Assembly: GCA_023261915.1 (NCBI GenBank)
Contig: JALRFT010000134.1
Location: forward strand, 1-31,405
DNA length: 31,405 bases
From: Acidimicrobiales bacterium
GTDB taxonomy: Bacteria > Actinomycetota > Acidimicrobiia > Acidimicrobiales > Acidimicrobilacustridaceae
Direction of reading: 5' to 3'
Shown: positions 22,465 to 30,216 of the stretch, in pieces
Position numbering within the stretch: position 1 is the first letter of the stretch
Layout of the letters: every line of letters begins with the position of its first letter
Program-made: the position numbers and the translations under genes
The notes under the pieces: model-generated
Seen by the model: the letters and a program-made list of their open reading frames with translations, nothing else
Databases searched by the model: none
Told to the model about the DNA's origin: nothing

Positions 22465-23616
22465 TCAGTCGAGGGGACTGGCAAGGGGGCGCTGGGCCAG
22501 ACGGGAAGCACGAGCCAGGAGCTCGGCGGAATCCAGGGAGCCGCGCACGAACTCCTCGAGTTCCTCCTTGCGATGCACCAGACCGTCCCCAACCTGCGCC
22601 CGGCGCTCGGCGAGTGCCTCGACTGCGTGCTGGCCCGAGGCAACGAGCCTCGTGCTGATCCCGGTTCCCGTGGCGTGGACGGCGGCCCCCGCATGGGCGA
22701 GATGGGACCGGAACGTGCCGATGTCGAATGCTCCGTTGCGGATCCGGTTGGCGGCGCGCACCTGCGGTGAGGGGGTCTTGAGATCACTAACGATGCGCAT
22801 CCACGACAGGAGTCGAAGGATCCCGTAGGTCACATCGAGTTCCCACCAGAAGAACCCCTGTCGGGCCGAGGCTTGGTAGTAGTGGTGATTGTTGTGCCAG
22901 CCCTCACCGAGACTCATGACGGCCAACAGCGCCGAGTTCCTCGAGGTGTCCTCGGTGGCATAGCGACGACGACCCATGACGTGCGCCAGCGAATTGATGA
23001 CGAACGTGCCATGCCACAACAGCACCGTGGACAGGAAGAACCCGATCAGCAGACCCGACCAACCGGCGATGAAGTAGCAGGCGATGGCGAGGGCCCACGG
23101 TCCAATCCAGTCGAAACGGTTCAGGAAGCGGAGTTCGGGGTACTTGGCGAAGTCCTTGATGTTGTCCATCGGTGTCTCGGCGTACTTGTCACACAGGATC
23201 CACCCGACATGGCTCCACCAGAACCCCCGCAGCGGCGAGTGAATGTCCTCGGGAGTGTCAGAAGTGCGGTGGTGGTGCCGATGGTGACCCGCCCACCACA
23301 ACGGACCCTTCTGGGTCGCCATGGTTCCACCGAAGGCCATGAGGAACTGCGGGATGCGGCCCATGCGATAGGACCGGTGGGAGAAGTAGCGGTGGTAGCC
23401 CGCAGTGATGAAGAACATCCGGACCAGATAGGTGACCACCCCGAGCACGACAGCCTCGAGGGCCACGCCAGTGAAGATGACGAGCAGCGGCAAGAGGTGG
23501 ACGATGATGAACGGGATCGACGTCACCTTGTTGACACGCTCATCGGCTGAACGGGCGTAGGCGCTGCGCGCATAGGTAACCGGGGCTGGCGTCGTGGCAA
23601 GGTCGGTGGCCGACAT
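22465..23616 (-). CDS. Fatty acyl-CoA/acyl desaturase (stearoyl-CoA 9-desaturase type)
   Basis: This 383-residue integral-membrane di-iron desaturase introduces a double bond into an acyl chain. The three histidine boxes are all present: HRYFSH (75-80), HHRHHH (111-116) and HNNHH (241-245). They match delta-9 acyl-CoA desaturases. Hydrophobic pairs lie at about 33-70 and 172-205. The C-terminal 80 residues, from about 300, are helical and Ala/Arg-rich. ATG 23616 is preceded by GAGG at 4-8 nt. Its promoter region carries a TACGGT -10 candidate and an adjoining inverted repeat. The P450 follows, and the electron donor is not encoded here. Confidence 0.95.
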   Translation of the reverse strand: MSATDLATTPAPVTYARSAYARSADERVNKVTSIPFIIVHLLPLLVIFTGVALEAVVLGVVTYLVRMFFITAGYHRYFSHRSYRMGRIPQFLMAFGGTMATQKGPLWWAGHHRHHHRTSDTPEDIHSPLRGFWWSHVGWILCDKYAETPMDNIKDFAKYPELRFLNRFDWIGPWALAIACYFIAGWSGLLIGFFLSTVLLWHGTFVINSLAHVMGRRRYATEDTSRNSALLAVMSLGEGWHNNHHYYQASARQGFFWWELDVTYGILRLLSWMRIVSDLKTPSPQVRAANRIRNGAFDIGTFRSHLAHAGAAVHATGTGISTRLVASGQHAVEALAERRAQVGDGLVHRKEELEEFVRGSLDSAELLARASRLAQRPLASPLD

Positions 23617-23657
23617 GGAACCTCAGGAGTCGTGGGCGGGCGCTGGGGGGTGTCGGC

Positions 23658-23677
23658 ACCGTAGCCGAACGATCGGC
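23658..23677 (-). promoter_or_regulatory. Desaturase -10 with adjoining operator-like inverted repeat
   Basis: On the minus strand TACGGT (23658-23663) is a good -10, about 42 nt before the desaturase ATG. Immediately upstream is a perfect inverted repeat GCCGA-N4-TCGGC (23664-23677) that would sit in the -10/-35 spacer. A repressor bound there would block polymerase. No regulator gene is adjacent. Confidence 0.35.
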
Positions 23678-23774
23678 GAACCGTTGCCCGCAACCACAAG
23701 CAGCAATGAGGTCTGCCCCGGCCCGGCGCCACCCCAACCCCACTCCCCGGACGCTCCCGGTGTTCAATAGAAGG

Positions 23775-25421
23775 GTGAACCCGCTGTTCGGCGACCCCGC
23801 CGGATCCGACACCGATCTGTTGGGTGCGCCCGATGTCACCCCCATCCCTCGGTCGTGGCGGGCCGTATCGGGACTCGTCGCCGCCGGTCTCGGTGTTGCC
23901 GTGGCCGAGTTCCTCGGTGGTCTCACCAGCGTCGTCACCGGGTCGGGGGTGACACTCGTGGGCTCGGTCGGCGACTGGTTCATCGATACCATCGGTCGCC
24001 CTCTCGCCGCCCCTGCCATTGATTCGCTCGGATCGTGGTCAAAGCCCCTCCTCGTCGCCGGCATCGTCGTCGTTTGTCTGGTTCTCGGCGCCGTCGTCGG
24101 CCTCGTCGCCAACCGGCGCCGTCAGGTGGCCGCCCTGGCCTTCGGGGCCGCCGGCCTCGCCGGGGCGGCAGCCGCCATTGGTGTCGAGGGTGCGCCCGTC
24201 GCCGGGGCGGTGATCGCCGCTGCGGGCGGTGCACTCAGTGGCTGGTGGTCCCTCAACTGGCTCTTGCGCATCGCCGCAGGTGAATCAGGCCTGCCCGTGA
24301 CCACCCCCCAGACCCTCACCGCCCAACCCATGGTGCGCTCGGCAACGACGAGGCGCCGTTTCCTGGGTCTGGCCGGACTGACGGCACTGGTAGGGGTCGT
24401 GGCGGCTGCGGCCGGGCGGGCCCTCCAGGGTTCGTCGATGGCCGAGACGGCGCGCTCAGCCGTTCGACTGCCGGCGGCCACCACCACTCCAGGCGTCAGC
24501 CGCATCGGCGCCGTCGGCACGGAGATCACGACTCCGGGGATCAGCCCGCTGATCACCCCCAACGCCGACTTCTACCGCATCGACACTGCTCTGGTCCTCC
24601 CCGATGTCAACCCGGCCGACTGGTCATTGACCATCGACGGCATGGTGAATCGGCCGTTCAGCATCACCTTCGACGAACTGCTCAGCATGCCGATGGTGGA
24701 AGAGGTCGTGACGCTTGCGTGTGTGTCGAATCCGGTCGGGGGGTCGCTCGTGGGCACGGCCGTGTGGCAGGGCGTTCCCTTGGCAATGATCCTCGCCGAG
24801 GCCGGTGTGCAGCCTGGCGCCCAACAACTGGTCGGACGGTCGGTCGACGGTTTCACCGTGGGCTTCCCCGTTGAGGCGGCCACCGACGGGCGGGTGGCGC
24901 TCGTCGCCGTCGGCATGAATGGTGAGCCGCTCCCCGTGCGCAACGGCTTCCCGGCCCGACTCGTGGTCGCCGGGCTGTACGGCTACGTCTCCGCCACGAA
25001 GTGGCTCAGTGAAATTCAGCTGACCACCTGGGACGCCTTCGACGCCTACTGGGTGCCGCGGGGCTGGGCCCGTGAAGCCCCCGTGCGAACCCAGTCGCGG
25101 ATCGACGTCCCGGCCAACGGAACCACGGTGAGGCCCGGACCCGTCCCCATCGCCGGGGTGGCGTGGGCACCCGACACCGGCATAGAGAGCGTGGAAGTCC
25201 GCATTGACGATGGGCCGTGGGTTCCCGCCGAACTCAGCGAACCACTCTCCAACGATGCGTGGCGACAGTGGGTGTTGACGTGGGACGCCACACCGGGACT
25301 CGCCACTATTGAGGTCCGGGCCACCGATCGCACCGGATTCACCCAACCCGAGGGTCCGCGGCCGGTCGCTCCGGACGGTGCCGAGGGTTGGCACACCGTC
25401 CGCATCACCGTCAACGAGTAG
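23775..25421 (+). CDS. Membrane-anchored sulfite-oxidase-family molybdopterin oxidoreductase
   Basis: This 548-residue protein joins a membrane domain to a periplasmic Mo-cofactor domain. Hydrophobic segments lie at about 31-50, 91-112, 116-138 and 140-160. A twin-arginine-like RRRFLGLAGLTALVG (193-207) precedes the catalytic part. The sulfite-oxidase fold runs from about 250, with the Mo-coordinating Cys316 in VTLACVSNP, GTAVWQGVPL and the NGEPLPVRNGFPAR segment. A C-terminal Mo-co dimerisation-type beta domain (about 455-548, RIDVPANGTTV) ends it. It oxidises or reduces an unknown small molecule. ATG 23706 is open, but GTG 23775 gives a sensible N-terminus and AGAAGG abuts it. Confidence 0.9.
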   Translation: MNPLFGDPAGSDTDLLGAPDVTPIPRSWRAVSGLVAAGLGVAVAEFLGGLTSVVTGSGVTLVGSVGDWFIDTIGRPLAAPAIDSLGSWSKPLLVAGIVVVCLVLGAVVGLVANRRRQVAALAFGAAGLAGAAAAIGVEGAPVAGAVIAAAGGALSGWWSLNWLLRIAAGESGLPVTTPQTLTAQPMVRSATTRRRFLGLAGLTALVGVVAAAAGRALQGSSMAETARSAVRLPAATTTPGVSRIGAVGTEITTPGISPLITPNADFYRIDTALVLPDVNPADWSLTIDGMVNRPFSITFDELLSMPMVEEVVTLACVSNPVGGSLVGTAVWQGVPLAMILAEAGVQPGAQQLVGRSVDGFTVGFPVEAATDGRVALVAVGMNGEPLPVRNGFPARLVVAGLYGYVSATKWLSEIQLTTWDAFDAYWVPRGWAREAPVRTQSRIDVPANGTTVRPGPVPIAGVAWAPDTGIESVEVRIDDGPWVPAELSEPLSNDAWRQWVLTWDATPGLATIEVRATDRTGFTQPEGPRPVAPDGAEGWHTVRITVNE

Positions 25422-25432
25422 TCAGCGGCCCT

Positions 25433-26428
25433 TCAGTTCCCGGACGAAGCCCGGGCGAGACGGTCACGCACGGCGGCTCCGACGCCTTGGGGTGGTGGTG
25501 CCACGACAACGACGGCAGTGCACTTCAGTCGATCGGCCTGACGAAGACGGTCATAGAGGTCATGGGCGAAGCCCTCGGGGCCGCCCACCGGCTCGAGATC
25601 CACGAGTCGGTGGGCGAGACCCGCAAGGCCGGAACGCACCTGATCAAGTTCGGTGGTCGTGCCCGCCAGCACCGCAATGGAGCCCTCCCCCGGCAAGCCG
25701 GTAGCGATCTCGGTGCTCGCGGCGGCGTCATCGAGCATGTACACGGTGGCGTGAGGGGCGTAGTGGGAGGCGAGCATGCCCGGAGCGCGTGCCTCCCCCT
25801 CGCCCGACCAGAGGGTCACCCCGGTACCGAGCAGCGACGACAGTTCCTCGACGGTCACCGCTCCGGTGCGCAGTACCTCGGGAGTCTCACCACTGAGATC
25901 GATGATGGTCGACTCGACCCCGACCAGACACGGCCCTCCGTCGAGCACAAGATCCACGTCGTCGCCGAGGTCGGCCACCACGTGCGCCGCCGTGGTGGGG
26001 CTGACCTCTCCGAACCGGTTGGCTGACGGTGCGGCCAAGCCGTCATCGAGCCGGCGCAGAACCTCAAGGGCAAGAGGGTGCGCCGGCACCCGCACTGCCA
26101 CCGTGTCCCGGCCCCCGGTCACCTCCGCCGGCACCTCCGCCGCCGCACGCATCACCACGGTGAGCGGCCCCGGCCACAGTGCGTCAGCGAGAGACGCCAG
26201 TGCGGCAGGGATCTCCGCCGCCCAGCGACCGACGTGACTGGCGTCGGGCAGGTGCACGATGAGGGGATGAGTGGGGGGCCGACCCTTCACCGCGAAGACC
26301 CTGCGCACGGCCTCCGGATTACGGGCGTGAGCAGCTAGGCCGTAGACGGTCTCAGTCGGAAGACCGACGAGACCGCCAGCACGTAGGACCCTGACGGCCG
26401 CATCGACGTCGGTGGTCACCTCTGGCAT
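25433..26428 (-). CDS. L-threonylcarbamoyladenylate synthase (Sua5/YwlC type)
   Basis: This enzyme makes threonylcarbamoyl-AMP from threonine, bicarbonate and ATP for the t6A37 modification of ANN-decoding tRNAs. The 331-residue protein has the YrdC domain (about 5-195): GGLVGLPTETVYGLAA (18-33), a KGRPPTHPLIVH segment (48-59), GPLTVVM, VAVRVPAHP and SANRFGEVSPTTA. A linker and a C-terminal Sua5 domain follow (from about 215, APGMLASHYAPHA). So it is the long Sua5 form, not the short TsaC. ATG 26428 is chosen because AATGAT lies 6 nt before it and the upstream open frame is not YrdC-like. It is divergent from the epimerase gene. Confidence 0.95.
   Translation of the reverse strand: MPEVTTDVDAAVRVLRAGGLVGLPTETVYGLAAHARNPEAVRRVFAVKGRPPTHPLIVHLPDASHVGRWAAEIPAALASLADALWPGPLTVVMRAAAEVPAEVTGGRDTVAVRVPAHPLALEVLRRLDDGLAAPSANRFGEVSPTTAAHVVADLGDDVDLVLDGGPCLVGVESTIIDLSGETPEVLRTGAVTVEELSSLLGTGVTLWSGEGEARAPGMLASHYAPHATVYMLDDAAASTEIATGLPGEGSIAVLAGTTTELDQVRSGLAGLAHRLVDLEPVGGPEGFAHDLYDRLRQADRLKCTAVVVVAPPPQGVGAAVRDRLARASSGN
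25439..25455. terminator. Hairpin after the molybdopterin oxidoreductase gene
   Basis: CCCGG and CCGGG pair around a 7-base loop. It lies 18 bp beyond the plus-strand stop and inside the last codons of the Sua5 gene. Confidence 0.25.
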
Positions 26429-26433
26429 GCACC

Positions 26434-26477
26434 CATCATTGCCGGTCCGAACCCCACGCCCGCTCCGTGCGATGATG
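26434..26477. promoter_or_regulatory. Mirrored -10 elements between the Sua5 and epimerase genes
   Basis: CATCATTGC (26434-26442) and GCGATGATG (26469-26477) are inverted copies matching at 8 of 9 positions. They contain AATGAT (minus, 6 nt before ATG 26428) and GATGAT (plus, 6 nt before GTG 26483). The two promoters face away from each other within a 54 bp gap. Confidence 0.4.
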
Positions 26478-26482
26478 CCGAC

Positions 26483-27448
26483 GTGCCCATCACCCACACC
26501 CCCGCCGCTCCGGTGGGCATCACCGGCACCGGGTTCATCGGTACCGCCCTTGCCGAACGGCTGCGCCACGAGGGTCACGAGGTCCGCGGCGTCGATCTCC
26601 ACCCGGACCCCAGCGGACGTTGGTCGTCACTAGGTGCCACGACCGTGGCGGCTGACATCACCGACCCGACGGCGATGGCCGTGTTCTGTGACGGCCTCGA
26701 CACCGTTTTCCACACCGCAGCCATCGTGGCCGAATCCGGTGATCTTGAAGTGTTCCGCCAGGTCAACGTCAACGGGCCGCTCACCGTGGCGACGGCAGCG
26801 AAGTCCGCCGGGGTTCGACGGTTCGTGCACTTCTCGTCTGTCATGGTCTACGGATTCGACTTCCCCGACGGGGTGAGCGAGGCCGGACCACTTGACGGGG
26901 CTGACAACCCCTACTGCATCACCAAGATCGAAGCGGAAGAGGCCCTCGCCCCACTCCACGAGCCTGGCGTCTTTGACGTGTTCATCATCCGACCCGGCGA
27001 CGTGTACGGACCCGGCTCGGTGCCGTGGGTCCTGCGGCCGTTTGAGGCCATGGCGTCGGGCCTGTGGGCCACCATCGGGGCTGACGAACATCCGCTCATC
27101 AACCACGTGTTCATCGACAACCTCCTCGACGGCATCTGGTGTGTGCTCGAAGCGGGCCGCAGCGGCGAGCCGTTCGTCATCACTGATCAACGAAGGACCA
27201 CCAACGAAGAGTTCTACCGCTACCTGCTCGACATGCTCGAGGTGGGCGAGGTGCCCTCCATCTCCGCCACCGAAGCACTCGGGTTCGGACTCGATCCCCA
27301 AGCCGTTCGGTACCTGATGCGCCGGGGCCAGTACTCCGCCGACAAGGTCGCCACCCTCGGCTACACCCCCCAGGTCGGACTCAGTGAGGGGATGGCCCGC
27401 ACCAAGGCATGGCTGGCCACGCTCCCCGGCGTCGAGTTCCGGTCCTGA
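26483..27448 (+). CDS. NAD-dependent epimerase/dehydratase (extended SDR)
   Basis: This 321-residue extended short-chain dehydrogenase has the nucleotide-binding GITGTGFIGTALAERL (12-27), acidic VDLHPD for NAD(H) preference, HTAAIV, the catalytic Ser in FSSVMVYG and the Tyr/Lys pair YCITKIEAE. Downstream it has RPGDVYGPG and NHVFIDNLLDG, features common to sugar epimerases, 3-beta-hydroxysteroid dehydrogenases and related enzymes. I cannot tell these apart here. A P450 gene starts 76 bp later on the same strand, so steroid- or lipid-type chemistry is a possibility and not more. GTG 26483 has GATGAT 6 nt upstream. Confidence 0.9.
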   Translation: MPITHTPAAPVGITGTGFIGTALAERLRHEGHEVRGVDLHPDPSGRWSSLGATTVAADITDPTAMAVFCDGLDTVFHTAAIVAESGDLEVFRQVNVNGPLTVATAAKSAGVRRFVHFSSVMVYGFDFPDGVSEAGPLDGADNPYCITKIEAEEALAPLHEPGVFDVFIIRPGDVYGPGSVPWVLRPFEAMASGLWATIGADEHPLINHVFIDNLLDGIWCVLEAGRSGEPFVITDQRRTTNEEFYRYLLDMLEVGEVPSISATEALGFGLDPQAVRYLMRRGQYSADKVATLGYTPQVGLSEGMARTKAWLATLPGVEFRS

Positions 27449-27512
27449 ACGCTCGCCACTCGCCCGATCGGCGTCACCACCACAAGCGTTGCCGCTGACG
27501 CGGCCGAGGTGC

Positions 27513-27518
27513 GACACT
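27513..27518 (+). promoter_or_regulatory. -10-like hexamer for the second P450
   Basis: GACACT ends 6 nt before ATG 27525. It keeps A at position 2 and T at position 6. Confidence 0.35.
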
Positions 27519-27524
27519 GCAACC

Positions 27525-28721
27525 ATGGTGCCACCCACAGCGCAGGCCACCCGGCCCCACGTCGACCTTCTCAGCCCGATGTTCTGGACTGGTGACTTCC
27601 ACACACCCCTGCGATGGATGCGTGAGAACGAGCCGGTGTTCCGTGATGAGGTGAACAACCTCTGGGCCGTCACCCGGCACCACGACATCCAAGATGTCGA
27701 AGGCCGCAGCACCGTGTTCGTTTCGGGTCGCGGCTACCGCTCGTATCACGCTCCGGACGAGACCAACATGATTGCCCTCGACGATCCGCGTCACGCCGAG
27801 CAGCGTCGGCTGGTGTCCCGCCGGTTCACCCCTCGTGCGGTCAAGGACTACGACGAGTGGATCACCACCGCAGTGGACGAGATGGTCGATGAGTTCGTCG
27901 ATGCCGGGAAGGTCGAGGTCATTGACGGCATCGCCGGTCAACTCCCTACCCGCCTGACCGCCCGTCTACTCGGGTGGCCCGAGGAGCGCTGGCCCGACGT
28001 GAAGCGCTGGGCCGAACAACTGATGGCTTACGACCACGCCCCCACCGACAACGCTGCCGCCACCGGGATCCTGACCGCCATCATGGAGTTCGCCGGCGAT
28101 CTCGGCCCCATGACCGACGAGCGGCGGGGGTGCCCCATGGACGACCTGGTGTCAGTGTGGGCCAACGCCGAGGTGGCAGGAGTCCCAGTTGACGCCCAAA
28201 CCATGGTGCACGAGGTCGGCCTCTTCATTTCGGGGGGCGCCGAGACCACCCGAACGGTGATCAGCCGCGGTCTGCGGACCTTCTGTGACCACAACGATCA
28301 GTGGGAACTGCTCAACACCAACCCGGAGTTCATTCCCTCCGCCGTCGATGAATTGGTGCGGTGGGTGACACCACTCAACAACATGTTCCGGGTGGCCGAC
28401 ACCGACAGTGTCATCGGCGACGTGGACGTTCGCGAGGGTGACCGGATCATGTTGGTGTACCCGTCAGGCAACCGCGACGAGGCAGTGTTCGATGACCCCT
28501 ACTGCTTCGACGTGACCCGCTCCCCCAACCCCCATGTCGGGTTCGGGTTCGGCACCCATTTCTGTCTGGGTGCGTCACTCGCTCGGTTGGTCCTCACCCG
28601 GGTGCTCGAAGGTCTCGTGCCCCGCATCACCAACCTGCGGGTGGTCAACGAGGTGGTGGACAGGCCCAACATGTTCGCCTGCATGGTCGACGAGTTCGAC
28701 CTCGGCTTCGACCCTCGCTGA
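27525..28721 (+). CDS. Cytochrome P450 (second of two)
   Basis: This 398-residue soluble P450 has a C-helix DDPRHAEQRRLVSRRFTP, I-helix SGGAETTRTV (Ala-Glu-Thr-Thr rather than the His-Glu-Thr-Thr of its neighbour), K-helix DELVRW and haem loop FGFGTHFCLGASLAR with Cys347. The style is that of actinobacterial steroid or fatty-acid P450s, with the FGFGxHxCLGxxLAR loop. ATG 27525 is preferred over the open upstream codons because GACACT lies 6 nt before it. The two P450s of the window clearly differ (loops FSQGMHFC against FGFGTHFC), so they are not a recent duplication. Confidence 0.94.
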   Translation: MVPPTAQATRPHVDLLSPMFWTGDFHTPLRWMRENEPVFRDEVNNLWAVTRHHDIQDVEGRSTVFVSGRGYRSYHAPDETNMIALDDPRHAEQRRLVSRRFTPRAVKDYDEWITTAVDEMVDEFVDAGKVEVIDGIAGQLPTRLTARLLGWPEERWPDVKRWAEQLMAYDHAPTDNAAATGILTAIMEFAGDLGPMTDERRGCPMDDLVSVWANAEVAGVPVDAQTMVHEVGLFISGGAETTRTVISRGLRTFCDHNDQWELLNTNPEFIPSAVDELVRWVTPLNNMFRVADTDSVIGDVDVREGDRIMLVYPSGNRDEAVFDDPYCFDVTRSPNPHVGFGFGTHFCLGASLARLVLTRVLEGLVPRITNLRVVNEVVDRPNMFACMVDEFDLGFDPR

Positions 28722-28734
28722 GATCTCGACCGGA

Positions 28735-28748
28735 CGCCGTTGATGGCG
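28735..28748. terminator. Weak hairpin between the second P450 and GH4 genes
   Basis: CGCC and GGCG pair with a 6-base loop in the 31 bp gap. The palindrome GAGATCTC lies just before it. Both are short. Confidence 0.2.
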
Positions 28749-28752
28749 GCGA

Positions 28753-30105
28753 TCAGAAGGGAAGGGCGGCCGCCTGGAGGCTGCGCAGCTCGTCGAACAT
28801 GGCCCGACACGCCACCGGGTCAGCAGGGGCGTTGGGATCCTCGGTGAGGGCCTGCAAGGCCAGATCGGGATCTCCGGTCAGCGCCGAGTCAACGATGAGG
28901 TCCTGGAGTGCCACCTGGGGGGCGATCCAGCCGGCGATCGGATCGCCGACTGGCGGCATGGTGTCGGGATGGATCCCGTCCCCGTCCACGGTGGCCCCCA
29001 CCTCGACGATGGCCCCCTCGGCGACGTCGGGCAAAAAGCCTGCGTTGGGAACATTGACGGCCATGAGCCGCCGAGAGTTGCCCGTCCACATCGAGGTGAC
29101 GATGGGGATGACTTCCTCGGGACTGTGACCGATTCTCTGGAGCGGCAACGGCACTCGGGTCTTGCTCATCCACGTCGTGATGCGCTCGGCCCGCTGATCG
29201 AGAGATGAGAAGAACTCAACCCCGTTGGGATGGAAGTCGCCGATCTGTGTGGCAAACGGCAGGTATTCCCCAATGTGACTATCCACACTGCAGGGGACCA
29301 CACCCCACGTGCGCACCACATGGGCCACCACCGGGGAGTAGAGCTGCTCGGCGATGGCGCCGGTGGGGACGAAGCGAAGTGCCAACTTGGTGGCGGTGAT
29401 GGTGGGACCGGGGAAGTCGTAGATGCGACGGGCGAAGAGCTCGCGGATGCGCGGCAACAGGTCCTCGCCCGTTGACCGCTGACGGAACTCGGTGAAGAAG
29501 GTGAAGTGGTTGATGCCGGACGCCCGTGCGTCAATGTCGGACGATTTCACTCGCAACAGTTTCGAGAGTCGGGTGACGCCGGCGGGCATCTCGTGACACA
29601 TGCCCACGTTGCGCACCTTGGTGGCCCGATTGATGGCGAGAGAAACCCGACTCATCGGGTTCGTCAGGTTGATGAGGAAGGCGTCAGGCGAGTACTTCTC
29701 GATGTTGGCGCAGATGCCAAGGGTGTTCTTGATGCTGCGCAGTGAGTGGAACACAGCCCCCGGACCACCGTTCTCACCGTGGATCTGGCGGGCACCGTAA
29801 CGATTGGGGATCTCGTAGTCCTGGCGCCAGTGTTCAAATCGGCCGATCTCCGCACTCGAGATGACGAAGTCGGCTCCGTCGAGGGCCGTGCCCGGATCGG
29901 TGGACCGGTCGAGAATGACGGGAGAACCGTTGGCCGTGTTGAGTTTGTTGGCGAACCGCCACGCCCGATCGAGACGAGCCTCATTGATGTCGTGGAGCAT
30001 GAGCCGCGCCCCGGCCAACTCAGGGGTGCGAATGACGTCGTTGGCCATGACCGGCCCGAACGACATGCCGCCCGCACCCACCATCGTGATCTTCGGTCCC
30101 TGCAC
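28753..30105 (-). CDS. Glycoside hydrolase family 4 (alpha-glucosidase/galactosidase type)
   Basis: GH4 enzymes cleave glycosidic bonds by an NAD+-dependent redox-elimination route with a divalent metal. The 450-residue protein starts with a Rossmann motif KITMVGAGGMSFGP (5-18). It then has LHDIN (38-41 region), NLTNPMSRVS (147-155) and the metal-binding pair Cys170-His171 in GMCHEMPAG, with His200 in GINHFTFF. Substrate type (alpha-galactoside, alpha-glucoside, glucuronide) is not decidable. The open frame begins at GTG 30126, but a strong GGAGGAG (30112-30118) lies 6 nt before GTG 30105, which puts Lys-Ile-Thr at the usual place. A TAGTAT -10 (30149-30154) is upstream. Confidence 0.92.
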   Translation of the reverse strand: MQGPKITMVGAGGMSFGPVMANDVIRTPELAGARLMLHDINEARLDRAWRFANKLNTANGSPVILDRSTDPGTALDGADFVISSAEIGRFEHWRQDYEIPNRYGARQIHGENGGPGAVFHSLRSIKNTLGICANIEKYSPDAFLINLTNPMSRVSLAINRATKVRNVGMCHEMPAGVTRLSKLLRVKSSDIDARASGINHFTFFTEFRQRSTGEDLLPRIRELFARRIYDFPGPTITATKLALRFVPTGAIAEQLYSPVVAHVVRTWGVVPCSVDSHIGEYLPFATQIGDFHPNGVEFFSSLDQRAERITTWMSKTRVPLPLQRIGHSPEEVIPIVTSMWTGNSRRLMAVNVPNAGFLPDVAEGAIVEVGATVDGDGIHPDTMPPVGDPIAGWIAPQVALQDLIVDSALTGDPDLALQALTEDPNAPADPVACRAMFDELRSLQAAALPF

Positions 30106-30111
30106 CTGACG

Positions 30112-30118
30112 CTCCTCC
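30112..30118 (-). promoter_or_regulatory. Strong Shine-Dalgarno site of the GH4 gene
   Basis: GGAGGAG on the minus strand ends 6 nt before GTG 30105. It is the clearest ribosome site in the window and decides this start against GTG 30126. Confidence 0.6.
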
Positions 30119-30148
30119 ATGCCCACACCGACGGTCGTGACGGACCGG

Positions 30149-30154
30149 ATACTA
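30149..30154 (-). promoter_or_regulatory. -10 hexamer for the GH4 gene
   Basis: TAGTAT on the minus strand lies 43 nt before GTG 30105, giving a leader that carries the GGAGGAG site. This is a leadered promoter, unlike most in the window. Confidence 0.4.
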
Positions 30155-30216
30155 CGACGCCACCGACCACGGTGGGGCCGGTTTCGACCCGGGCCGTGGG
30201 GCCGTTGGTGCCAGGT

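Noticed and set aside
26429..26602. Upstream extension of the Sua5 frame
   Set aside because: It would overlap the start of the epimerase gene and lacks YrdC similarity.
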